DNA from: Thioalkalivibrio sp. ALJ12 | GTDB taxonomy: Bacteria; Pseudomonadota; Gammaproteobacteria; Ectothiorhodospirales; Ectothiorhodospiraceae | Direction: 5' to 3' | Assembly: GCF_000378305.1 (NCBI RefSeq) | Contig: NZ_KB899539.1 | Span: forward strand, 95,854-159,853 | DNA length: 64,000 nt | Shown here: positions 1 through 8,900 of the stretch, one piece after another | How positions within the stretch are numbered: position 1 is the first letter of the stretch | Layout of the letters: each line of letters begins with the position of its first letter | Made by a program: the position numbers and the translations under genes | The notes under the pieces: model-generated | Told to the model about the DNA's origin: nothing | What the model saw: only the letters and a program-made list of their open reading frames with translations | Database searches by the model: none

Positions 1-8
1 CCCGCCGG

Positions 9-36
9 TAGGAGCGCAGCCCTCTGCGCGATGGGG
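9..36. repeat. Half of a CGCAGC-type REP-like palindrome
   Basis: Begins TAGGAGCGCAGCCCTCTG and matches the left arm of the repeats found as an array near 19.5-19.96 kb. No right arm is seen here. The remaining bases up to the first gene at 269 show no convincing coding region or promoter. Confidence 0.75.
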
Positions 37-268
37 TGGTGGGTGATGCCGATCGGCCGGCGTCGGTTGATTTGGGACTTTGGTGGCACCATTTGCATGA
101 GCCGCGTCATCGCAGCCTGCTGTATTGCTGTTGATATCCGTGACCGGGCCGACAAGATCGGGATTTTCGAGCTGTCAGGTGCCATGAGGGGCGTAGTATC
201 CTTGTCTCCTTTTCGCACACAGGAGCCGAGCCCCCTCGACGATCCTGTCTCCTTGATCCCGGCAGCGG

Positions 269-1993
269 TTGAACAGCTTGATTCGCGACATTCTGGACAG
301 CCTGAGATGGAATAGCCGCCTGGGAGCCAAGTTTTTCTGGGCCGTCCCAACGGCTACCAGTGGGGTGGTGCTGTTTACCCTGGTATCGCAGCTGTCCATG
401 CTGCTCGCCTTTTTCCTTCCGCTGAAGGTCATCATCCTGCTGGGTTCGGACGGCATCCCGCGGTATTTCCCGCCGGCCTTCGAGCAGTTTGACCGCGATG
501 CGCTGATCGTCTGGCTGAGTATTGCCACCGTCGCGTTCTACGCCCTGTATCTGGTGGCGGAACGGATCGTGGAGTTTGGCGGCGAGCGGGGTTCCCGGGC
601 CCTGCTCGCGCGCAGCCGCAAGATGGTCCTGTTCGAGAACCAGGACGAGCTCGCCGCCCGCGCGTACAAGCGCCATGCCGAGGTGATTGCGGGCGCCGTG
701 TTCCTGCTGCTGGCGGTGGTGGTTCTGTTCTGGCTGTATCCGGGTGTGGCGTTCCTTGTCTCCGGCTACCTGGCCCTGGTAACTGCGGTGCTCGTGAGCA
801 TGCTTGCCACGAACACGGGTTTCCGCAACCGTTTTCAGGAGAACCTGAACGCTTGGCTAAGCGTCCTTTCGGGTACGGGTTTCATGCTGGCCTTTGCCTA
901 CCTGGTCATCGACTTCCTGTATCTGGATCCACCGGGGCTGATCCCCGCCATCATCGCGTTGTTGTTGTCGCGCCAGAGCTTTGGGCGGCTGTCGAGTGTG
1001 GTCTCGGGGTTGGTGGGGCAGCACAGCCAGAAGGCCAAGCTGAGCGCGTTGTTCTTCCACTCGACTGCCTTCAGCCCGGAAGGGGACGACAAAAAGGAAT
1101 CGATCTGGACGCTGCTGGCGCCAAAAGCCCGACGGGAATGGGTGCCGGACCTGGTCGCGGAAATGCTTGGCGAGACTGTGCCCGCCGAATTGGATATCCA
1201 GTGGTGGCAGACAGACGTTTCCAATGTGGGTGTCCTGCGCTGCGTCGTGCCAGGGCAGCGGAGCCTCTTCATCAAGCTGTTCGCGCCTGGGCGCGCCTCG
1301 TACGCCCAGCACGAAGCGACCTTGCTGGCGGATTCGCCAGAAGGCCTGCCCGGGCTGAAATGGGTCGGCGCCACGCAGGTTCGAGGCTTTCATTGCCACG
1401 TGCTTCAGGCTCCCGAAGAGCTTCCGGAACGCCAGGGCGATGCCTCCCGGGGAGTAGAGGAGATTCGCAAAGCCCTGCTCCTGGTGCGTCCGCCGCAGTC
1501 CCTGCTGACCCGTTACCAGCGTTCCCGGCTGATGCTCTGGCAGCGCCTGCACGAAGGCATGCTGGATCGCCTGCAGATCGCCGTAACCGATCCGGCAACA
1601 CAGACGAAACTGGATGCGCTTCGCGCCCAGCTGCAAAACTGGCGCGACCAGCTTGCGGCGCTGCCTCCTGCGCTCACAACCGCTGGCATAGGGCCTGGCA
1701 ACATCGTGCTGACCCGCTCGGGGCAGGCGTGCCTGATCCACTGGGGGCAATGGGTGATCGAACCCGCAGGGGCCTCCTGGCCGGGCAAGCCGAAAAGCCT
1801 GCAGGCACTCGAGGAGATGAGCGACGAGCTCCGCTGCCCGCACCGCGGTTTGATACTCGCCGCCTTGAGCTATGAGTTCGAACGGCTCTTCGACCGGCAG
1901 CGCTATGCCCGGGCGCTCAGACTGGTGCCGCGAATCGCCGGGCTGCTGACAGCGGAGCACGAGGCCGCGGTTCTTGAGGTTGAGCCGTCATGA
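269..1993 (+). CDS. Membrane protein with degenerate phosphotransferase/kinase-like C-terminus
   Basis: About 574 aa from a TTG start; no strong Shine-Dalgarno is visible, and a second TTG lies three codons downstream. The first 245 residues hold about six hydrophobic segments (roughly 30-62, 79-100, 140-185, 195-240), in a layout like an ABC-exporter membrane domain but with no ATPase domain after it. The rest is soluble. Near the end, GIGPGN followed by LIHWGQW sits where aminoglycoside-phosphotransferase-like kinases have the HxDxxxxN catalytic loop and the DxD/DFG metal site. Both Asp residues are absent, so it may be a pseudokinase or a lipid- or sugar-binding derivative. It is translationally coupled (ATGA) to the next glycosyltransferase, which suggests a role in glycan assembly at the membrane. 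Exact function unknown. Confidence 0.7.
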   Translation: MNSLIRDILDSLRWNSRLGAKFFWAVPTATSGVVLFTLVSQLSMLLAFFLPLKVIILLGSDGIPRYFPPAFEQFDRDALIVWLSIATVAFYALYLVAERIVEFGGERGSRALLARSRKMVLFENQDELAARAYKRHAEVIAGAVFLLLAVVVLFWLYPGVAFLVSGYLALVTAVLVSMLATNTGFRNRFQENLNAWLSVLSGTGFMLAFAYLVIDFLYLDPPGLIPAIIALLLSRQSFGRLSSVVSGLVGQHSQKAKLSALFFHSTAFSPEGDDKKESIWTLLAPKARREWVPDLVAEMLGETVPAELDIQWWQTDVSNVGVLRCVVPGQRSLFIKLFAPGRASYAQHEATLLADSPEGLPGLKWVGATQVRGFHCHVLQAPEELPERQGDASRGVEEIRKALLLVRPPQSLLTRYQRSRLMLWQRLHEGMLDRLQIAVTDPATQTKLDALRAQLQNWRDQLAALPPALTTAGIGPGNIVLTRSGQACLIHWGQWVIEPAGASWPGKPKSLQALEEMSDELRCPHRGLILAALSYEFERLFDRQRYARALRLVPRIAGLLTAEHEAAVLEVEPS

Positions 1994-2922
1994 CCGGGGC
2001 TCCTGCCGTGACTGCAACCGACGTGACATGTCAGTGCGAGGGGAAGCAGCCAACCCGCCCGGCTTACTCCGTCATTGTGCCGGTCTATGATCACTGGTCG
2101 CTTGTACCCGAGCTGCTGGATTGCCTGCGAGCGCAGACCCTGCCGCAAGACGAGTTCGAAGTCATTCTGATCAACAACGGCTTGAAGGCCTTCACGGCGC
2201 CCAAAACGCTTCCCCGTAACGTTCGTATCCTGCAGTGCGACAGGCGGGGTTCCTACGCCGCCCGAAACGCCGGGGTGTCGGCAGCCGCCGGGGACTGGCT
2301 GGTATTCACGGATGCGGACTGCCGCCCGGTGCCCGAGTGGCTCGAAGCCATGAGAGACGCAAGCAGAAAAGAGCCCGGAAACGTTCTGCTGGCCGGCCCC
2401 GTCGAGATGTATGCGGACACTCTTCGGCCCAATGCCTACCAGATCTATGACCTGATTCGCGGCATCCCGCAGGAGCACTACGTGCGCCGCGGGTATGCCG
2501 CCACCGCCAACCTTCTGATTCCACGACCGGTTCTGGAGGAATTGGGTGGTTTCGACGCCACGCGATTTTCGGGTGGTGATGCTGATCTTTGCCGCCGCGC
2601 GGTTGCCCGCGGGTATCCCATCCGCTTTGTCCCCGAGGCGCTGGTGTACCACCCGGCCCGCGAGTCCTGGGAAGAAGTGGTAGCCAAGGCGCGTCGAATC
2701 AAGGGTGGACAGATCTTGTGCGGCTCGAGCACCTCACGCACGTACTGGGTGTTACGGACACTGCTTCCGCCCGTAGCCCTGTATTACCGGTATGCGCTGG
2801 CGAGCCAATACCCCGTCCGGTATCGGCTGGTCAGCCTGGCTGTTCAGTCCCGATTGTGGGGCCACGAACTGATGGAGACGCTGCGCCTGCTGATGCGCCT
2901 GTCGCGCCGTCAGCGGTCATAG
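1990..2922 (+). CDS. Family 2 glycosyltransferase (GT-A)
   Basis: 310 aa. YSVIVPVYD at about residue 27 is the GT2 nucleotide-binding start, AARNAGVSAAAGDWLVFTDAD holds the metal-binding DxD (TDAD) near 105, and GGFDATRFSGGDADLCRRA has the acceptor-side ED-like motif near 190. No transmembrane segment is obvious, so it is probably a cytoplasmic inner-face enzyme. The start ATG overlaps the previous stop as ATGA, so the two genes form an operon. It transfers a sugar from a nucleotide sugar to a growing glycan or lipid; donor and acceptor cannot be read from the sequence. Confidence 0.9.
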   Translation: MTGAPAVTATDVTCQCEGKQPTRPAYSVIVPVYDHWSLVPELLDCLRAQTLPQDEFEVILINNGLKAFTAPKTLPRNVRILQCDRRGSYAARNAGVSAAAGDWLVFTDADCRPVPEWLEAMRDASRKEPGNVLLAGPVEMYADTLRPNAYQIYDLIRGIPQEHYVRRGYAATANLLIPRPVLEELGGFDATRFSGGDADLCRRAVARGYPIRFVPEALVYHPARESWEEVVAKARRIKGGQILCGSSTSRTYWVLRTLLPPVALYYRYALASQYPVRYRLVSLAVQSRLWGHELMETLRLLMRLSRRQRS

Positions 2923-2997
2923 GGCGCTCGGCGCAGCCCCGCCGCGCCGAGTCGGTGTATAACCCAAAGTAACAACCGCAAAAGGATTCGCCACACA

Positions 2998-5700
2998 ATG
3001 CCGACAGAAGCTCATCCTTCCGGTCCAGCCGAACAAGGTGGCGGTTTCGTCTCCATCGAGAAGGCGATTCTTCTGGACGTGTGTCTCGGTGTGCCGCTGG
3101 GCTATGTCTGGTTTCGGGTTCCCGCCGCTTATGAGGCCGACGTCTCGCTGGTCAAGCCGGATACCTGTCTGTTTCGGGGTGAGCAGCTCGCGTTCATGAA
3201 AGACCGGTACGAAGCCGGTGATCCCGAGATCGGCCGGGCAGTGGACAGCCTGTGCGAAAAAGCCGACCAACTGCTGGAGCGTGGCCCCTTCTCGGTGACG
3301 AACAAGCAGGGGAGGCCCGCATCCGGCGACCCACACGACTACCACAGCCTGGCCAAATACTGGTGGCCCAACCCGGACACCCCCGATGGTCTGCCCTTCG
3401 TCCGGGAGGACGGGCGGATCAACCCGGACTGCTATTCCGACACCTACGACTTCTCCGAGCTAGAGGCATTTGCCGAGGCCGTACTCGCGCTTGCGCTGGC
3501 GGCCTTCCTGACCGGCGACCGGCGTTATGCGGACCAGGGGGCGCGCTTGCTGCGCGCATGGTGCGTGGATGAAGAAACCCGGCAGAACCCGCACTTCGAG
3601 TATGCGCAGTCTGTACCCGGCGAGAAGGATGGCGGCTGGCAGGGCATCATCGAGGCCCGGCGTCTGATCTACATCACCGAGTCGGCCCGGCTGCTGGAGG
3701 CGGCGGGTGGCCTTGCCGCGGACGACGTGCACCACATCCAGAAATGGTTTTCCGAGCTGCTGCAGTGGATGATGGAAAGCGAGTTCGGAAAGGCCGCCGC
3801 CAGCCGCAACAACAACATCGCCTTCTGGTGCGACCTGCAGCGGATGGTGTACGCCGACTTCTGTGGCAAGGACGACCTGGCGACCGGCATCGCCCGCGAT
3901 GTCTCCATCCCGCGCCTGCAGGAGCAGATGCTGGAGGACGGCAGCCTGCCCGCGGAGCTGGAGCGCGCGTACCCCCAGGACTACGTGGCATTCACGGTCA
4001 TGGCCATGGCGCTGATCAGCCGCGTGGGAGAGAAGCACGGGCTCCAGCTATGGGAACCGCAGGAGGCCGATGGCCACGGCTTTCGGGTGGCGCACGACTG
4101 GCTGCGCCGCGTGACCCGCAGCCATCACCTGCTGGAGAATCTGTGGCAGCCGGACGGCAACGCGCTGTCCGGCGCGGCGGCCGCGGACGGCGGCCAAACC
4201 ACGCCGCACTGGGACGGCGAGCAAATCGCCCGGCTGGAGGATCTGGGCGTTCAGTTGCGATCCCTGGCGCATATCGCCCAGGCGCGCGGTCAGCAACTCG
4301 CGACCGAACGCAAACGTGCGGCCGAACAGACAGACGCGACCTTTCGCGACATCCGGGAAGCGCACGTCCGCGAACGCCAGGGCTTTCAGGCTCAGCTGGA
4401 CGCGGCCACTGCCACCGGAAACCGCCATGCCGAACAGGCAGAGGCCCTTGAGCAGCAGCTCGCGGACACCCGCAAAGAGCTGGAACAGCTTCGCGCAGAG
4501 CACAAAGCCGCACTGGAGGAAACCGAAGCCTCCAAGCTGCAGGAACTGCAAGACCTCCAGGACGCGCACGAGAAGGAAAAGCGCTATCTGCGGGCCCAGA
4601 TCGAGGCCGCCAACACCATGTGGGGCCACCACGGCGAACAAGAGTCCGAGCTGAAGCACAAACTCGGGGAGCTGCGCAACGAGCTCAATGCCAGCCGCAA
4701 GGAGTGCGCCGATGCTCGCAAGGCGCTCAAAAACGCCCAGGAACGGCTGGAGGAGGCCCGCACGGAGCATCAGCAGTCCATCGAGGCGGCCGAGGCAGAC
4801 AAGCAGCGGGAGCTTCAGGAATACCGGGATGCACACGAACGGGAGAAGCACTACCTGCAGGCCCAGATCGAGGCCGCCAACACGATGTGGGAGCGCAATG
4901 CCGAGCAGGAAAACGAGCTCAAACGGCAACTCCGGGATGCGCGCAAGCAACTGACCGAGCTGCGCAGCCGCCCGCCTGCCCCGGCCGAGCCCGGCCGCCA
5001 GGAGCCGGCCGAGGCCGATAGCCTGCAACAGGAGCATGAGAGGCAGCTGCAGTACCTGCAGGCGCAGCTGGATACCGCCAACGCGATGTGGGGGTGGTAT
5101 GCCGCTCGCGCGGGCGATGCGGGCCCATCGGCCGATACTGTGGTGGCTCCGTCCACCGTCCACAATGACGCGGCCCCGGCAGGCCAGGGTGACGCGGCAG
5201 CGCCCCGGCGTGCGAAGCCGGCAAGTGCGAAGCAAGACGCCAAGCAAATCGCCAGGGCGAAAAAGGACCGCCGGGAGCGCGCACGCCACTACCTGGAAAT
5301 GGTCCGCTATGCGGAGAAACTGGAAAAGCAGTACACCGCCCTGTTAAGCAGCCGGTCCTGGCGTACGCCCGGTGCGGGCCGGGTGCTCCATCGGCGGCTC
5401 AAGGGGCTGGTCGGTGGCCGGGTGCCCGGGCACAACCAGTGGCCTTCGCGCCCCGACGCGATGAACGCGGAATACGCCCGTTTAGGGCGGGACGAGCTCG
5501 CCAGGCGGATCACCGAAGGCGATATCCAGGCCATCCGTCGCTACGCCCTGGCGCTGGAAAAAAAGATCACCGCCCTGGTGAACTCCACGAGCTGGAAGGT
5601 AATGGCGCCGGTTCGGATAGCCGGCCGGGCCTATCGTCGGGTTATCATGCGCCGGCCAGCCGACCGCACGCGGCTGCCCAAACGACCCAAACGCTTCTGA
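2998..5700 (+). CDS. Alginate-lyase-fold protein with coiled coil, probably catalytically inactive
   Basis: 900 aa. Residues about 60-400 match the PL5/AlgL alpha/alpha toroid: the DPHDY...YWWPNPDTPDG signature near 112, and the active-site region 271-330. Where its two relatives in this window read NNHG, this protein reads NNN (271-273), so the catalytic His is Asn. The later Arg (323) and Tyr (329) are kept. Residues about 413-720 form a charged coiled coil with four related units built around QAQIEAANTMW. The tail carries two copies of an ALxSSRSWR / ALVNSTSWK motif (near 783 and 862) of the kind seen as a linker in multidomain glycosyltransferases. No signal peptide is seen. It may be a glycan-binding scaffold or length gauge rather than a lyase (inference). 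Confidence 0.75.
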   Translation: MPTEAHPSGPAEQGGGFVSIEKAILLDVCLGVPLGYVWFRVPAAYEADVSLVKPDTCLFRGEQLAFMKDRYEAGDPEIGRAVDSLCEKADQLLERGPFSVTNKQGRPASGDPHDYHSLAKYWWPNPDTPDGLPFVREDGRINPDCYSDTYDFSELEAFAEAVLALALAAFLTGDRRYADQGARLLRAWCVDEETRQNPHFEYAQSVPGEKDGGWQGIIEARRLIYITESARLLEAAGGLAADDVHHIQKWFSELLQWMMESEFGKAAASRNNNIAFWCDLQRMVYADFCGKDDLATGIARDVSIPRLQEQMLEDGSLPAELERAYPQDYVAFTVMAMALISRVGEKHGLQLWEPQEADGHGFRVAHDWLRRVTRSHHLLENLWQPDGNALSGAAAADGGQTTPHWDGEQIARLEDLGVQLRSLAHIAQARGQQLATERKRAAEQTDATFRDIREAHVRERQGFQAQLDAATATGNRHAEQAEALEQQLADTRKELEQLRAEHKAALEETEASKLQELQDLQDAHEKEKRYLRAQIEAANTMWGHHGEQESELKHKLGELRNELNASRKECADARKALKNAQERLEEARTEHQQSIEAAEADKQRELQEYRDAHEREKHYLQAQIEAANTMWERNAEQENELKRQLRDARKQLTELRSRPPAPAEPGRQEPAEADSLQQEHERQLQYLQAQLDTANAMWGWYAARAGDAGPSADTVVAPSTVHNDAAPAGQGDAAAPRRAKPASAKQDAKQIARAKKDRRERARHYLEMVRYAEKLEKQYTALLSSRSWRTPGAGRVLHRRLKGLVGGRVPGHNQWPSRPDAMNAEYARLGRDELARRITEGDIQAIRRYALALEKKITALVNSTSWKVMAPVRIAGRAYRRVIMRRPADRTRLPKRPKRF

Positions 5701-5912
5701 ACTGAGCTGGATCAATAGGTCCCATTGTGCCTGGCCCCATGGTTTCCGGGGTCATGCCTCGGTACGTGCGGACTACGGGCACGCCGGGCGCCGTGGGGAG
5801 ACCGGCTTGGCACGATTTGCATACCTGGTTGCGCAAGTGTTACTGCGTGCCCGTACCCACTGATGAAAGGGTTTTTTACAGCCCCCGAACGGATTGAACG
5901 AGCAACAGAACC

Positions 5913-8900
5913 ATGGACCTGGATAGCCTTCCTGACGAACTGAAAGCCCTGTACGCCCACCGCTGCCCGGCGGATGCGGAGCGGAAAGCTGCCTACGAGG
6001 CTTCGCCACTGAGTGAAGAGGCGGACACCTTTGTGCTGTACCGCATCATCGGTAACGACCTCTACCCGCGCCATGCCAAGGGCCAGTCGCGTCAGAACGT
6101 GCGCTTCATCCTGGAAAACGAGCCCGAGCTGGCAGGCTGCGAAAAGCGCTGGGTGCTCAACCGCATCTTCGATGCCGGCGAACGCCAGGCGATTATTGAA
6201 CTGCTGGAGCAGCACGGCCAGTCGTACCTGGAGATCCCGTTCGACGCCGCGGCGTTCGCGCAGATCGGGTGGGACTACTCCGCCTATCCGGAGCCGGGCT
6301 TCCTCAGTTCCGCGGCCTTTCACAATCTGGAGCCGCTGCAGCAGGATCGAGTGCTCACCGCGGCCTACCGGAAGAAGAACCTTTACCTGATGAACAACAA
6401 CGGGGCGCGCAATGCCGCGCTGGAGGACGGGCGCGGCCGCGCCAAATGGGTGCTGCCCTGGGATGGCAACTGTTTCGTCACCCCCTCCGCCTGGGATTCC
6501 ATCCGCTCGGCCGTGCGCGCCGCGCCGTACCTGCCGTATTTCGCCGTGCCCATGCAGCGCATCACGGATAATGCCGAGCTGCTGCGGGACAACTTTAGCC
6601 CCAGTCCGGTGGAAGAGCCGCAGCTGCTGTTCCGTCGCGATGCCCGCGAACGCTTTGGCGAAAACCACCCCTACGGTCGACGCCCCAAGGTGGAACTCTT
6701 CTGGCGCCTGGGCATCCCGGGCAAATGGGATCGCTGGAAAGATGCCTCCTGGGACCAGCCGCGAGCCGAGCCTTCACCCGAGGCCGGTGCCTGGGGCGTG
6801 GCCGGCTGGGTGGCGCGCCTTGCCAGCGGAAAGGCCCATCTCGAGGCCTCTACAAACGAGAGCTTTCAGAATCGTGGTGTAGAGCGCCAGAAGGCGATTC
6901 GTGCCGCCATCAACCATGTGACGCGGCAAGTCTCCGCGCAGCCCGATCCCATCGGTCTGACCAGCTACCGTTTTGAAGCGATCGAAGCCCTGCGCGCCGA
7001 GTACCAGGAGCAGAGCGAGGCCGGCCCCCGGGCCGGGCTGTTGCAAACCCTGCTGCAGAATGCGGCGGATGCGCTGGAACGCCAGCCGGAATCGCCGGTG
7101 GACAAACCCGAGCCGGGCCCCTCCGGCGACCCGCAGGACTACTACCACCCCGCGCCCTACTGGTGGCCCAACCCGGACACGAAGGATGGCCTGCCCTACG
7201 TGCGGCGCGACGGTGAACGTGTGCCCGGTACCCGCATGTACGAGCCTGAGAGCCACCGCTACGACCGCACCCGGCTGCAGCGGCTGTTCGACGACACCAC
7301 GACCCTGGCCCTGGCCGCCTTCGTGACCGGAGACCAGCGCCACGCCACTCATGCCGTTCGCTGGCTGGAGCGCTGGTTCATCGACCCGGCCACGCGCATG
7401 AACCCGCATCTCACTTACGCGCAGGTGCGTTGGGGCCGAAACGGGAACCGCGGTGCACAGACCGGCATCATCGAGATGAAGGACCTGTATTACGCCCTGG
7501 ATGCCGTGCGCCTGTTGCACCATATCGGCGCGCTCTCCAGCGACCAACTGGAGCGCCTGCGCGCCTGGTTCCGCGACTATCTCGACTGGCTTCTCACCAG
7601 CGAGCAGGGCACAAAGGAAGCCCAGGCCCGAAACAACCACGGCACCTATTACGACCTGCAGGTGGCCGCGGTCGCCGCATTCCTGGACGAACACGATACC
7701 CTGTACGCCACGCTGGCCCGGGCCGAAGAGCGGATCCCGCTGCAGATCTCCCCGACCGGCATCCAGTACGAGGAGATGACCCGGACCATCACGGCCCATT
7801 ACTGCTGCTTCACCCTGCAGGGCTGGCTGAACCTGCTGAACCTGGCCGCCCGTTTCGACGGCAGCTTTGTTGCGCGTGCCGCCGAACCCGACCATCCCTT
7901 ACGCAAGGCCGTCGAGTGGCTGTTGGCGCACGAAGGCTTCCCGTGGCCTTATCCTCAGATCGACGAGTTCCATGATCTCCGCTTTTGGCCGTTGAAAGTT
8001 TTGGCAAAAGAACTAGGACTCGTGCTCGCCAAAATCTCGATTAACGAGCGTCCTGTGCGTGTCTCCTTCCCACCCCATGATGGGGTACAGGCCTACTGGC
8101 CGCTTTCCATTTCGTCCTTGCTAATTTCACGCCTCCCATCCACAAAGGTAAATACGCCATCGAACCACAGTGTCTTCGAAACGAAGTGCCGGAGACACAA
8201 ACAAGACGAAAGATCGGCGATACCCCTGACAATTGCGTTTCCTCACCGTGGAGCAAAGAGGGTTCTTAAACCAAGCGGTTCTACAATCTCCATGATGCTA
8301 CTAGCATCGGGCCTTCGTGCGGCTGGTATAAATGCTGTCGTCCTCTTGCACAAAGATGGAGCTTCTACCGCGGAGTGTTCTGGTGAGCTTCGTAAGACCG
8401 TTGGTCCGTGGGCAGAATACTGTAGTTCGTACGGCGTCCCTTGTTATACCGTCGATTCGCCCTATATGGGAAAGGATATGCCTTCTGATTCGGAGCAAGA
8501 GAAGAAAGTTCAAGAGTTTATCCCGGCATGGCGAAAAGCACTAAATACAATTGGGGTGGACGCCATACATACTAACGATGCCTCTATGCACTCGACTTGG
8601 GGCGTGCTTCTAGAACGATTGATGCTTCCTCACGTCTGGCATGAGCGTGGCTTATTCAAGCACAAGAGAGCTCACCTTATCCGGCAGGCTAGCGTAGTCC
8701 TCGCTATATCCGATTATGTACGTGGCCTAGCCGCAGAAGGCGAAAAAGAAAGGATCCTAGTAGTTGAGAATCCCGTCGATGTGCCGTCTGAGATCAATCC
8801 TGAAGAAGCTCACGCTCGCCTTCGGAGTGAGCTGGGACTTGAGTCAGGTGCGGTGGTTTTTGGCGCAGTCGCAAGTGCTAACCAAAGAAAGCGTTGGGAT

